Positions 1 to 9,644 of a stretch of 64,000 nucleotides of DNA are shown in pieces. Both the position numbers and the translations under genes were made by a program. Below the pieces are notes generated by a model that saw nothing but the letters and a program-made list of their open reading frames with translations, made no database searches and was not told where the DNA came from. The DNA is from Rubripirellula tenax (lineage in GTDB: Bacteria; Planctomycetota; Planctomycetia; Pirellulales; Pirellulaceae): the NCBI RefSeq assembly GCF_007860125.1, contig NZ_SJPW01000001.1, positions 1,078,104 to 1,142,103 of the forward strand, read 5' to 3'. Each line of letters starts with the position of its first letter. Positions within the stretch are counted from its first letter, which is position 1.

Positions 1-2082
1 CGATTGCTTGAATCGCAGATCGAGCCCCGACGTGCGAGCCGTGCCCTGAGGGCTGTGACAGTGGGCGCAATTGACGTCCAACCACGCGTGCGCACGCTGG
101 TTCAATGAACCCGTGCTGGGGTCGTCCGAAACCGGCATGCGGTCTCGTTTCGCGGCAGGCGGCAGATCGACGAGCAAGTGTTTCTCGGCGAGATAGTCCA
201 ATTGATTCGCTTTGCCGTCGCCGAAGTCATAGTCGCGATTCATGTTCATCGCGGTGGGACCGATGGGGACATAGGCAGCGTTTTGCGAATGACAATTCAA
301 GCACTGATTCGCGTTAGGGATTTCATATCGATTGGAAAGATGTTCGCCATCCTCGTTGATCCACGAAACGTTGACCTCACCGCCGCCCAACAGCAACGAC
401 GCGTCCGTCTGATCGTCATTCCACTGGTACGAGTACCCAAACCATTCGCCTTCTTCGATCAATTCGATTCGCGTTTCCAGCAAGCGTTCCCCCTTGGTCG
501 TATCGGTGCCATCGACCGGGTACGCAAACGTCTTGGCGATCACGGTGCCCTCTGGAAAACGCAGGACGCCCGTATCCGTGTAGCCGATCGACGCACCATC
601 GGGGACACGGATGAATCGGTACTTGGTTGCATGGTCGGTGAACAACGTCGTGTTCAGATCGTAGGGAACGACGCCCGCGACGGGTTGCTGAGTCGATCCG
701 TTTCCTTCGAACAGCCCGAACTCACTCAGCCGTTTCGGCGCCGCGCGGTAAGCGAGTACCGTCTTGTCAGCAAGTTTCGTGGGCGGGTCATGGTCAGCCA
801 GTGAAATCGGCGCGAGCGATGCGCGGGGCTTCGAATAAACCGACACGTCGCGCTCCGGCTTGTACGTGCCCGAGGCAAGACTGATGGGATTCAAATCAGC
901 AAATTTGAAATTCAGGAACCTAGCCTTGCCGTTGTTGACGATCGAATGCTGCAGTTCATCGGGAAGTTTGCCGTCCACCAACCGTTCTGGGTTGACGACT
1001 CCGTCGAACAGGATGTCAGGAACCGGTGTGCCCAGCGTCGACAGCATCAGACCAAATTCGCCACTCGGCTTGGTGCCGCCGCCCGAGATGCGGTTGTCGT
1101 GGATCGAAACGGCTTCGGGGATCGAATCGTAGTCCGGATCGTTGACCTTCTTGCCACTGACCAAATAGCTGACCAATAGGATGCTGGCGGTTTGGTTGTC
1201 CGTGATGTCATTGTCAAAAGCTTCGACGTGATCCGTCGCCAAGATCATCAATCCGGTTCCCGGCGGAACCGCTGCGACGATGTTTCCGGGTGCTGCGAAG
1301 TTGACATGATTGTTGCCGCTGATTCGATTGCGAAACAGGCGAACGTTCCGGCCCGACTTCTGTTGCAATCCGGGCAAGTCGAACACCAACAAACCGCCCG
1401 CGTTGTCGGTGGCAACATTGTCGTACACATCGGCGCCGACGGTATTTTCGATTTCGATACCCGCCACGTTGCGTTCGGCGCGACAACCACGCACGATCAC
1501 ATCGCGACTCTGGCCGACATAGATGCCGGAGTCCGACGCACCGATGGCCACGCACGAATCGATCAAAACGTTGCGGCACTGGACCGGGTACAAACCGTAG
1601 GCTCCGTTGGTCGCAAGTGTTTCGCCCGTCCACTCGGTTCGGACGTCTCGGAAGGTCACGTTGCGTGCCCCGAGTACTTTGATGGCGTTGCCCGCCGTGT
1701 CCTCAATCGCCAAACCTTCGACCAGAAAGTTGTTGCCGGTGGCTTCGATACCCTGGCCACCGGAGAGTTGACCCTTGAACGTAAGCGTTGTCTTTCCCGA
1801 TCCTTGCCCACGCAGAGTCAGGTTATCGGTCGTGATATCGATCTGGCGGTTGAACTGGAACAGTCCCGCGTCAAATTCGATCACATCACCGGGCACGGCC
1901 GAAATCAGCAACTCTTGCAATCGATACTGCACGTCGTCGCTGGGACTCAACCGATAGACGCTGGGCACGATTGCTTCGGCGGCCCCGGCGTGCGTTTTAG
2001 ACGCCTCCGCCCGCGCTGGGGTAATGGGCGAAGCATGGAGGATTACCAAGAACAAACTGGCAACGAAGTAGGACCGATGCAT
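1..2082 (-). CDS. Parallel beta-helix protein fused to SO2930-type diheme cytochrome (3' end off window)
   Basis: Open reading frame of 694 codons that runs off the left edge, so the C-terminus is missing. The ATG follows an AGGAAA ribosome site, and an in-frame TAA lies just upstream, which fixes the start. Residues 1-25 form a signal peptide. Residues about 35-400 are a right-handed parallel beta-helix with repeated N/D-rich turns. The C-terminal part resembles the SO2930 family of diheme c-type cytochromes and carries two heme motifs, CLNCH (594-598) and CAHCH (672-676). The two halves match the families TIGR03805 and TIGR03806, which usually occur as adjacent genes and are sometimes fused. 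Expected to be periplasmic or surface-attached; the substrate is unknown. Family assignment is from memory of the motifs, not from a search. Confidence 0.82.
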   Translation of the reverse strand, partial: MHRSYFVASLFLVILHASPITPARAEASKTHAGAAEAIVPSVYRLSPSDDVQYRLQELLISAVPGDVIEFDAGLFQFNRQIDITTDNLTLRGQGSGKTTLTFKGQLSGGQGIEATGNNFLVEGLAIEDTAGNAIKVLGARNVTFRDVRTEWTGETLATNGAYGLYPVQCRNVLIDSCVAIGASDSGIYVGQSRDVIVRGCRAERNVAGIEIENTVGADVYDNVATDNAGGLLVFDLPGLQQKSGRNVRLFRNRISGNNHVNFAAPGNIVAAVPPGTGLMILATDHVEAFDNDITDNQTASILLVSYLVSGKKVNDPDYDSIPEAVSIHDNRISGGGTKPSGEFGLMLSTLGTPVPDILFDGVVNPERLVDGKLPDELQHSIVNNGKARFLNFKFADLNPISLASGTYKPERDVSVYSKPRASLAPISLADHDPPTKLADKTVLAYRAAPKRLSEFGLFEGNGSTQQPVAGVVPYDLNTTLFTDHATKYRFIRVPDGASIGYTDTGVLRFPEGTVIAKTFAYPVDGTDTTKGERLLETRIELIEEGEWFGYSYQWNDDQTDASLLLGGGEVNVSWINEDGEHLSNRYEIPNANQCLNCHSQNAAYVPIGPTAMNMNRDYDFGDGKANQLDYLAEKHLLVDLPPAAKRDRMPVSDDPSTGSLNQRAHAWLDVNCAHCHSPQGTARTSGLDLRFKQS

Positions 2083-2588
2083 GCGACGTTGCTTTCCTGT
2101 TTAGAAGCGAAGAATGGGGAGGACAAGCAACCCTTAGCCGGTGGTGGATTCCTATGCTTGCCGTTGCGAATGTTTGGGGCTATCGATTTTCCGCAATTCC
2201 TAGATTTACATGGTCGCCAACCTGAACTGCGAAAAAGCTCACGCCAATTTATGCCATCGAAACGAAATCGAAACGAAATCGGCGGGATGATCGCGTGTGG
2301 AGCTATGTCAGTCGCGACAGAATATGGAACCCGATCGGTCTCAAATATCCCTTGTCGACCTTCCGAGACGATCAAGAAAGTATGAAATACGCCGTCGATA
2401 CACGCGTTGAATGTCGTCGGAAAACGCCAAGCCTCGGATGCCAATCGCGAAAGACGAGGCATGATCCAAAAGAGGGGTTGTGATGCGAATTTCCCAGAAA
2501 GCCCCCCCACCTTGCTTGAATGGCCCCGGCTGAACGCTTACTCTTTTTGTACATCTGTGAACTTCATTGTATTTGTGAAAGGCGTCTC
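2083..2588. other. Intergenic region between divergent genes, no gene seen
   Basis: About 500 bases separating the beta-helix cytochrome gene (-) from the PEP-CTERM gene (+). Open frames here have no signal peptide, motif or convincing start. A short direct repeat of CGAAACGAAATC-like sequence lies near 2260-2281. The region must hold the promoters of both genes, but I could not place them with confidence. Confidence 0.4.
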
Positions 2589-3281
2589 GTGAAGAAGTAC
2601 CTTTGTTCCCTCGTCATCGCACTGGCGATCACTTGCGTTTGCCCATCGTCGAATGCAGCCGTCGTTAGTTTCAATGATTATGCGAGCTATCAAGCAGCTC
2701 TCGGATCCAGTGCGGAAGTGGTCTTTGATTTCGATAACTTTTCCAGCGGCGCCGTGCTCTCCACTTTTGGAGGAATCACTTTCAGCGGCATTGACAACGA
2801 CTTCTTCCAAGCCGTCGACGTTCAGGTTTTCGAAACGGATGCAGTCGGCGACACGATCAGCGGTGATTTCTACGTCGGTCGTGAACCGCGAGGAATATTT
2901 GACGGTTTTGCAACTTCACTGCAAAACGATACCGTTACGTTGAGTTTCGGATCCGCCCAAAAGGCCGTTGGACTTTTCGTGATTGCACCCAACAATCGAG
3001 GTGCAGTTCTGACAGGCGGCGGTACAGCCGCCGTCGCGGGCGCGGCGGATCCAATCGGTTTTCTCAATTCGAACCAAGCGTTCTTCGTCGGCTTGGTCGA
3101 CGATTCTGGTCTTAACTCGATTAACTCGGTGACGCTCACCGGCAATGGTGGTGCTTACTATTTCGACAACCTCACGACCTCAGTGGCCGCGGTTCCCGAA
3201 CCGGGTTCGTTCCTGTTCTGTGGACTTGCAGTTGCCGGTACAGCGATCTTGCGACGTCGACGAAACGCTCGACGAGCATAA
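2589..3281 (+). CDS. PEP-CTERM sorting-domain protein
   Basis: A secreted protein of 230 aa. The GTG start at 2589 is chosen because it gives a clean signal peptide (VKKYLCSLVIALAITC); a longer frame from 2520 adds only hydrophilic sequence. The body is rich in Gly, Asn and Asp and looks like a beta-sandwich domain. The C-terminus has the full tripartite PEP-CTERM signal: VPEPGS, a hydrophobic stretch and a basic RRRR tail. In known systems this tail is processed by an exosortase, and the protein is linked to extracellular matrix. No exosortase is in this window. A strong terminator follows. Confidence 0.85.
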   Translation: MKKYLCSLVIALAITCVCPSSNAAVVSFNDYASYQAALGSSAEVVFDFDNFSSGAVLSTFGGITFSGIDNDFFQAVDVQVFETDAVGDTISGDFYVGREPRGIFDGFATSLQNDTVTLSFGSAQKAVGLFVIAPNNRGAVLTGGGTAAVAGAADPIGFLNSNQAFFVGLVDDSGLNSINSVTLTGNGGAYYFDNLTTSVAAVPEPGSFLFCGLAVAGTAILRRRRNARRA

Positions 3282-3631
3282 TGCTTCGCGAGACTTCGAA
3301 ACGGAATATTTCAACCTACGAGTCGCTCATGAAAGAGCGACTCGTTTTTCGTTTCGAGACGGAGGAATGGGAAGCCCGCCGCTTGCAACTCGTAGATGTT
3401 GCCCTCGAAAAGTTGCGAGTAGATAGGAAGCGGAATGCGCTTTCGAGATGCGGCCGAAACGCTTAACATACTTCGCTGCCCACAAAACGATGTGCGGCGA
3501 CCACCAGACCGAGATTGCGTTTGATCTTCGCAATTCGGATGAAGACCAGTCGAGAACGCTACCACAGGTTCGATTGATGGAATTTGGCGTGATCGGCTCC
3601 ACTTTCTGAAGCGCGAAAAAGGGAGCCGTTG
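3282..3631. other. Intergenic region with terminator, no gene
   Basis: 350 bases between the PEP-CTERM gene and the heme/FG-GAP gene. It contains the terminator at 3319-3349. The short frames on both strands show no protein-like features. The last 15 bases hold the GGGAG ribosome site of the next gene. Confidence 0.5.
3319..3349 (+). terminator. Rho-independent terminator
   Basis: A perfect 10-bp inverted repeat (CGAGTCGCTC / GAGCGACTCG) with a 6-base loop is followed directly by TTTTT. It lies 38 bases after the stop of the PEP-CTERM gene. Confidence 0.85.
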
Positions 3632-5566
3632 ATGAATTCCAGTAACCGAGCGCAAGATCGCAACTTGGTCCTATTGATTCTGGCGACGGTCATCTTGGTT
3701 GGTGCGCTTTTGGTTGCCTTCGTCGTTCACTTGGCATCACGTCAAATATCATTGCGATTGGAGCAAGACTTTCATGCCGCTGTCGAGGCAATCGACGCAG
3801 GCGAAAGTGGGACGGCGACAAAGTTGTGGCGCAGCCTTCACCAGTCCGAAGACCACCAAGCACACGCGGACCTGATCAAGTGCGGCTTGGAGTTGAACAA
3901 CGGCGATCCGGACGCGGCCATCCACAAGCTTGAGGGGATGAAACATGACGGCGAACTTGAGGCCGCCCGTTCCCTGTTCATCGCCAAAGCACTGATCCAG
4001 CTTGACCGAATAGACGACGCAGAGGCAACGTATCAAAGCATCCTGAAAACAGATGCCAGTCATAGCCGCGCCCAACGTGGACTCAAACAGATTGCCGCCA
4101 TCCGAACGAAGGAGGAAGACACCCAGCAATTCTTTACGGACGTGAAGCCAATGGTTGACAAGTTCTGCGGCGACTGTCACGCGAACCCGCTGCCCTATAG
4201 CTTTCCCAAATCGCACTGGGCCGAAGAAGTCAAGCAAGGCTTCGAGCTGTACAAGCTATTTGACCGTCATGATTTGGAGGTTCCTGACCAAGCGCTAGTG
4301 ACCAAGTATTTCCGACTCCAGGCTCCTACTGAATTTGACTTCAGCCCGGTTTTGGACCAACGCAGTCATGGACCGTCAACGGAGTTTGCGTTGCTGAAAC
4401 CGTCCGCGCCGGCGATCGCGAATCCCGGCGTCGCGCACGTCGCCTGGGTGTCACTGGAAGAAGGCGAGCGACCCGTATTGTTGGTGACCGATATGCGAAA
4501 CGGATCGGTATCGGCGTTTGATCCCAACCATCCCGACCGGGCTGCTCGAACACTGGCTCAACTTCGGAATCCGTGTCACAGTACGATTTGCGACCTCGAC
4601 AGGGATGGAAATCTCGACGTGTTGGTTGCCGATCTGGGTAGCTTCGTGCCCGCGGACAATCATGACGGTCGGGTCATTTGCTTGAAGTCGGACGGTAAGA
4701 ATGGCTACGAAGAAGTCGTGCTGTTGGACAACGTTGGTCGAGTCGCTGATGTCCAGCCCGGCGATTTCGATTCGGATGGCGACATCGACTTGATCGTCGC
4801 GGTATTCGGATGGAGGACGACCGGCAGTATTCAGTATCTAGAAAATACCAGCGATTCCGGCGACGAGTTCCAGTTCAAAGAACGCCAACTCGATCCCCGT
4901 CACGGAACGATTCACGTTCCGGTCATCGATATCAATCAAGATGGCCATCTCGATTTCATCGCGTTGATCTCACAGGCACACGAAGAGGTCGTGGCCTTTA
5001 TCAATGACGGGCGAGGCAAGTTCTCGCCACAAACGCTTTACGCCGCCAACGACCCATCGTTCGGATCCAGTGGGATTCAATTGATCGATCTTGACCAAGA
5101 CGAAGACATTGATGTGCTGTACACCAATGGAGACTCGTTCGACAGCGCTCTGATGAAACCGTACCACGGGGTTCAGTGGTTAGAGAACAAAGGCGATCTT
5201 CACTTCGAAGCTCATCGAGTGGCGAACGGGTTTGGTGTCTACCGAGCCGTTGCCGTTGATGTGGACGCTGATACCGACTTGGATATCGTCGCGGTGTCGG
5301 CGCTTCCGACGAAGGTCCTGGATCCGGATTTGGTGAAGACCACCGACTCAATCATCTGCCTAATCAATGACGGTCAACAGAACTTCGGCAAGCATGTGAT
5401 CGAGCAAGGCGTCTGCTCGCATCTGACGTGCGATGTTGGTGATTTTGACCAGGACGGCGATATCGATTTCGCTACCGGACACGTCAACCTCTTTGACGAA
5501 CTCATGAACATGCCGCCGATTGATATTTGGCTGAACCAGAGTGAGCCTGCCGACGCTGACAAATAG
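3632..5566 (+). CDS. TPR, CxxCH and FG-GAP repeat protein
   Basis: Membrane-anchored protein of 644 aa. The ATG at 3632 is chosen over an adjacent TTG because GGGAG lies 6 bases upstream. One N-terminal membrane helix (residues about 12-32) is followed by a TPR-like helical region (about 45-160). A single heme motif, CGDCH, sits at 179-183. The C-terminal two thirds is a seven-bladed-type propeller of FG-GAP/VCBS repeats with calcium-binding loops such as DSDGDIDL, DINQDGHLD, DLDQDEDID and DFDQDGDID. Family knowledge places such proteins in the periplasm or outer surface of planctomycetes; the function is unknown. The GspF-like gene follows 64 bases downstream on the same strand. Confidence 0.82.
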   Translation: MNSSNRAQDRNLVLLILATVILVGALLVAFVVHLASRQISLRLEQDFHAAVEAIDAGESGTATKLWRSLHQSEDHQAHADLIKCGLELNNGDPDAAIHKLEGMKHDGELEAARSLFIAKALIQLDRIDDAEATYQSILKTDASHSRAQRGLKQIAAIRTKEEDTQQFFTDVKPMVDKFCGDCHANPLPYSFPKSHWAEEVKQGFELYKLFDRHDLEVPDQALVTKYFRLQAPTEFDFSPVLDQRSHGPSTEFALLKPSAPAIANPGVAHVAWVSLEEGERPVLLVTDMRNGSVSAFDPNHPDRAARTLAQLRNPCHSTICDLDRDGNLDVLVADLGSFVPADNHDGRVICLKSDGKNGYEEVVLLDNVGRVADVQPGDFDSDGDIDLIVAVFGWRTTGSIQYLENTSDSGDEFQFKERQLDPRHGTIHVPVIDINQDGHLDFIALISQAHEEVVAFINDGRGKFSPQTLYAANDPSFGSSGIQLIDLDQDEDIDVLYTNGDSFDSALMKPYHGVQWLENKGDLHFEAHRVANGFGVYRAVAVDVDADTDLDIVAVSALPTKVLDPDLVKTTDSIICLINDGQQNFGKHVIEQGVCSHLTCDVGDFDQDGDIDFATGHVNLFDELMNMPPIDIWLNQSEPADADK

Positions 5567-5630
5567 CACCAAGCGGAATGAAGCTTGTCAAAGGGCACAC
5601 CCTTAGTCACTTGATGAAGATCGATCACCC

Positions 5631-6710
5631 ATGAATCAAGTCCACGGCCGCGATCCGAGCCAAAGTCCGAATGCATCAGCGAATCGTGGTTCGGTGGAAA
5701 GCGAGATGCCGAAGTGGCTGTGGCGTCAGTTTCGCCGGCGCTCACGGATGGTGCTGAACAGTTTGCAAGGTCCGCCTTACAAAATGCTTGCGAGCTTTTG
5801 TCATGATTTTGGAATGTGTGTCCGGTCGACGGCAAGTATCGCCCGCAGCCTCGAATTGTGCTTGAAACCGATTCGCCGATCGAGGTTGGGGGCGCTCTGG
5901 ATCGATGCGGCTGAAAAGGTTGCTGGTGGTTCGTCCATTGCCGAAGCATTGGCGAGCGGTGAGCCCAGGCTGCCGCCGTTTTTTCTTCCGGTCGTTCGGG
6001 CAGGCGAGATGTCGGGCAGGCTCGACGAAGCGTTTGGGTTCTTAGAGAGTCACTGCAGATTGCTTGCCGGTCCGGCAACTGCTTTACGCAAGTTGTGGTT
6101 GTTTCCGGTTCTGATCATGCTGTTCGGATCGGCGATCAAGGTATTGATGCACCTGGGGTTGGGCTCCGTCGGCGGTGCGATCACAACGCTGCTGGTCGAA
6201 GCGTTTTCGTGGGTCCAACTTGCGGTGATCGTTGCGGTCGTGCTGATGACGCCCGTGCGATATTTCTTCGACCAAGTTCGCTTAGCGATCCCGTTCGTCG
6301 GCGCGCTCGAGCGAGAAATCGCTGTCCATCGTTTCTTTCGAGTGATGTCGTTGCTTTACGGGGTGGGCGGCCATCGGGTGGAAATGATGATTCAAACGGC
6401 AGCGAAAACCGTTAGCAACGAAGCGGCCAGAAGCGATCTGTTGCAAGCCGGTTCCGCGATCGAGAACGGAGCGACGATCGCCGAAGCGTTCCGCCGAGTC
6501 AAAATGCTGACCGATGACGAAAAAGCAACGATCGACGTCGGCGAGATGTCCGGTGTTTTAGAACGATCGTTCGATCAGATCTCAAACGACACCGGATCCA
6601 GCATGCTCGCCAAGCTCAACATCATTCAGCCCATCCTGGTGCGCATCGTCACCGCAATGGTTGCGATGTCGATCATCGGTACAGCAATGGGAATCCTTTT
6701 GAGTGCATAA
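5631..6710 (+). CDS. Type II secretion system F-like inner-membrane protein
   Basis: 359 aa with two GspF repeats (about 50-155 and 235-340), each a helical bundle followed by membrane helices. Motifs typical of GspF/PilC are seen: 'RAGEMSGRLDEAF' in the first repeat and 'VGEMSGVLERSF' in the second, with membrane helices near 160-205 and at the C-terminus. GspF proteins form the inner-membrane platform for pilus or pseudopilus assembly. No GspE, GspG or secretin gene is adjacent, so this copy is an orphan. It may work with a system encoded elsewhere. Confidence 0.85.
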   Translation: MNQVHGRDPSQSPNASANRGSVESEMPKWLWRQFRRRSRMVLNSLQGPPYKMLASFCHDFGMCVRSTASIARSLELCLKPIRRSRLGALWIDAAEKVAGGSSIAEALASGEPRLPPFFLPVVRAGEMSGRLDEAFGFLESHCRLLAGPATALRKLWLFPVLIMLFGSAIKVLMHLGLGSVGGAITTLLVEAFSWVQLAVIVAVVLMTPVRYFFDQVRLAIPFVGALEREIAVHRFFRVMSLLYGVGGHRVEMMIQTAAKTVSNEAARSDLLQAGSAIENGATIAEAFRRVKMLTDDEKATIDVGEMSGVLERSFDQISNDTGSSMLAKLNIIQPILVRIVTAMVAMSIIGTAMGILLSA

Positions 6711-6783
6711 GGAAACACGCGAAGTCTTCAAAATAATTCGGCCACACTCGATGGGCTGACGGCTTGAGGAAGCACTCGCAAAC

Positions 6784-6818
6784 GAAAAAAGCCCGACCGG
6801 ATGAACGGTCGAGCTTTT
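6784..6818. terminator. Bidirectional terminator between convergent genes
   Basis: The inverted repeat GCCCGACCG (6791-6799) / CGGTCGAGC (6806-6814) has A-rich sequence on the left and TTTT on the right. On the minus strand it ends in six T. It sits between the convergent GspF-like gene and the CxxC protein gene and can serve both. Confidence 0.75.
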
Positions 6819-6855
6819 CTAAATTCGTGGGACGCTTGGTCAGAACGACTTTGCG

Positions 6856-7452
6856 CTACTTGACAATCGCGGCCAAGTCGGCCATGCAGGTGTCGAGGCA
6901 AACTTCGCTGGCGCTGGCGAAGCCGTGGCTGGCGGTCACGGTGCCGTCGGTGGCGAAGGTCACGGTGACTTCGGCCTTCGGGTTGATTCCGTAATCGTCG
7001 GGACCGTTTTCGAATTCGTTAGGCACGACGAAGGGGATGTGCTTGGCCTTCGATGTCATGGCGAACTTCTTGGCCGATTCCGCAGCGGCTTCTGGGTTCT
7101 CGCCCATCACGTTGACGAAACATGCGAGCTTTTCGCCTTCGTGCTCGACCATCGCTGCGTCAAGTTTTGCAACCAATGCGGCGACTTCGGGGCCGGTCGA
7201 ACGGGTGAAGATCACCACTTGAGGACGGCTGCCATTCTTGCATCGGTAGCACAACTTTTTGCCTTCGGCGACACCGTCATCTTCGGCGCCGGCAATTTTG
7301 GTAACCGTAAACGGGCCAAGGTGATCGCCGCCTTGAGGACCGCTCTTCACGTGGTCTGCGGTAGCGGCTTCTTCAGCTTGCGCTGTGCCGGTCACGCATG
7401 CGGTCGCCATCGCGGCAACCAGTCCAAGGCTCAACACAAAAAACTTCTTCAC
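6856..7452 (-). CDS. Secreted CxxC protein, thioredoxin-like fold suspected
   Basis: 198 aa from a GTG start at 7452. This start is preferred to the ATG five codons upstream because AAGGA lies 7 bases before it, and the protein then begins VKKFFVLSLGLVAAM, a standard signal peptide. A CYRC motif at 68-71 is followed by beta-alpha sequence ('RPQVVIFTRS') and a later 'IPFVVPNE' that could match the cis-Pro strand of thioredoxin folds. Two more cysteines near the C-terminus (VCLDTCMADL) form a second CxxxC. I recall conserved planctomycete hypothetical proteins of this kind. A periplasmic redox role is inference. Confidence 0.75.
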   Translation of the reverse strand: MKKFFVLSLGLVAAMATACVTGTAQAEEAATADHVKSGPQGGDHLGPFTVTKIAGAEDDGVAEGKKLCYRCKNGSRPQVVIFTRSTGPEVAALVAKLDAAMVEHEGEKLACFVNVMGENPEAAAESAKKFAMTSKAKHIPFVVPNEFENGPDDYGINPKAEVTVTFATDGTVTASHGFASASEVCLDTCMADLAAIVK

Positions 7453-7749
7453 AGAGACATCCTTCAAAGGGAGGGAGCAAAATCGAGTTTGGATCAGATG
7501 GGTCCGATCGACTCGTGGTTCACAAGGTTGTTGCCATTGTAAGGCATACGGCTAGGTGTGGGGTGTAAAACCTCGTCCGGGCGAGGCGACGGTTAAGATC
7601 CCAGTTGTTTGGTATCCCCGTTGATTCGTTCGACCGATCCGCCAGACCCGGCTATGTTATGTATCAATGACCGTGCGGGAAGTCTTTCCGCCGCTCGCCC
7701 GAACTTTTTATGAATGATTCATCGCTTTCGAGGATGATTTGCTTCCAAA

Positions 7750-9594
7750 ATGAGATTCAGACACTTGGCGAAAACCGGGCGAATACTGGCGTTAGTGGCT
7801 TTCGCCTTAGGTTTGTCGAACCACTTGGCCAACGGGTTGATCGCTGCCGAAACGGCGACATCGAAGCTGGTCGGTGTGGACCGATCCCCCATCGATCTGG
7901 TGATTTCAGCCGACCAGCAATGGATCGTGACCGCCAACGAGACTTCGGGGTCGTTGTCGTTGATCCGAGTGACGGATCGCCAAGTCATCGACGAAATTAT
8001 CGTGGGGGACCATCCCGCCAATGTGCTTGGGACTCCCGACGGGAAGCACGTCGTTGTCAGCACGGCTTGGGACGGAAACCTGCATCAGCTTCGTATCGAC
8101 GCCGATCGTGGCAAACTTGTCCTCGTCAATTCGGTCCACGTCGGTATGCAACCGTGTGGAATCGCGATTTTGCCTGATTCGACAAAGGCTTACGTCGGCT
8201 GCGTTGCCAACGCGGAAATCGTAGAAGTCGATTTGAATGCCGCCAAAGTCATTCGTCGCTTTTCGACCGGCAACTGGCCGCGTTACTTGACCCTGACACC
8301 GGACGGGAAACGGTTGGCGGTCGGACTTGCCGGTAACAGCGAGATCGCCGTCATCGAAATCGATTCGGGAAAAACGCTTTACACCGAGCCGCTGTCGGGT
8401 GGCATCAATTTGGGTCAGATGATCACGTCGTCGGACGGAACCTATGCGTATTTTCCTTGGATGGTTTATCGCACCAACCCGATAACGGTGCGCAACATCA
8501 AATTGGGCTGGGTCTTGGCCAGCCGCATGGGACGCGTACGTCTCGACGGCGCGGCGTACCGTGAAGCGGTTTCGCTAGACGTTCCTGAATTGGCTGTTGC
8601 CGATACGCACGACGTTGCGATCACTTCCGATGGTAAGCGATTGATCGCATCATCATCGGGTACGCACGAATTGTTGTCATACCGATTGCCCGACATGCCG
8701 TTCATTGCCGAAGGCGGCCCCGGCGACTTGATCGATCCCCAATTGCAATACAACGCCGATCGTTTCGAGCGCATCGAAGTCGGCGGTCGTCCGATGGGCA
8801 TCGCGATCGCAGATGACGACCAAACAATTTTCGTGGCCAACTATTTGCGCAACAGTGTCCAAGTCGTCAGCCGTGACGAGGCAGCAGTGATCGCAGAAAT
8901 CGACTTGGGCGGCGCGAAGACATTGACGCTGGCGAGAAAAGGAATGGAGATTTTTCACGACGCCGTGCGCAGCTTGGACCAGTGGTACAGTTGTCAAACG
9001 TGTCACGCCGGAGGTGGCACGAATGCGAAGATCATGGATACGTTCAACGATGCAACGGAGATGACGTTCAAGACGGTCTTGCCGCTGCAAAACGTGACTC
9101 GCACCGGTCCTTGGACGTGGCACGGTTGGCAAACCGACTTGGACGACGCGATGCATCGTTCGATCGTGTCGTCAATGCAGGGCGTCCGACCAGCGCCGGC
9201 GGACAAGTCCGCGTTGATCGCGTATTTGGAAACGCTCGATTTCCCGCCCAATCCGTTTCGCGGCGACGGGGGCTCGCTTTCCGAAGCGGCCGCGCGAGGC
9301 AAGGTAGTGTTCGAAAGCAACAAGGCGGCTTGCATCGATTGCCACCACGGATCAACCTTCACCGACGGCGAAATTCATGACGTCGGTACGGGGTCCAAGA
9401 GCGACCACTATCAAGGCTATAACACTCCGTCGCTTAACGGGTCGTACACCAAGGTTCGGTGGCTTCATCACGGTCGGGCGAAGAGTTTGTTGGAAGTCGT
9501 GACCGATTACCACAGCCCCGACAAAGTCAACGGAAGCGAGCCGTTGACGGACGGCGAAGCCGCCGACTTGGTCGCGTACTTGAAATCGTTGTAG
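7750..9594 (+). CDS. YVTN beta-propeller diheme cytochrome
   Basis: 614 aa, secreted (signal peptide about 1-33). Residues about 40-390 are a seven-bladed YVTN/lactonase-type propeller with repeated 'PDGK' turns. The C-terminal third is a diheme domain related to MauG/cytochrome c peroxidase, with CQTCH at 415-419 and CIDCH at 528-532. It also has 'NTPSLNGSYTKVRWLHHG', a typical active-site region of that family. The product should be a periplasmic electron-transfer or oxidoreductase protein. The substrate is unknown. No cytochrome maturation genes are close by. Confidence 0.85.
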   Translation: MRFRHLAKTGRILALVAFALGLSNHLANGLIAAETATSKLVGVDRSPIDLVISADQQWIVTANETSGSLSLIRVTDRQVIDEIIVGDHPANVLGTPDGKHVVVSTAWDGNLHQLRIDADRGKLVLVNSVHVGMQPCGIAILPDSTKAYVGCVANAEIVEVDLNAAKVIRRFSTGNWPRYLTLTPDGKRLAVGLAGNSEIAVIEIDSGKTLYTEPLSGGINLGQMITSSDGTYAYFPWMVYRTNPITVRNIKLGWVLASRMGRVRLDGAAYREAVSLDVPELAVADTHDVAITSDGKRLIASSSGTHELLSYRLPDMPFIAEGGPGDLIDPQLQYNADRFERIEVGGRPMGIAIADDDQTIFVANYLRNSVQVVSRDEAAVIAEIDLGGAKTLTLARKGMEIFHDAVRSLDQWYSCQTCHAGGGTNAKIMDTFNDATEMTFKTVLPLQNVTRTGPWTWHGWQTDLDDAMHRSIVSSMQGVRPAPADKSALIAYLETLDFPPNPFRGDGGSLSEAAARGKVVFESNKAACIDCHHGSTFTDGEIHDVGTGSKSDHYQGYNTPSLNGSYTKVRWLHHGRAKSLLEVVTDYHSPDKVNGSEPLTDGEAADLVAYLKSL

Positions 9595-9644
9595 CTCTTT
9601 GCATTGCCCGTTGACGGGCGTTCTCCTCCGCTTCGGAAAACTTG

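Noticed and set aside
1192-2385. 397-codon plus-strand frame
   Set aside because: It is antisense to the beta-helix part of the cytochrome gene and has no domain pattern; the minus-strand frame has a signal peptide and two heme motifs.
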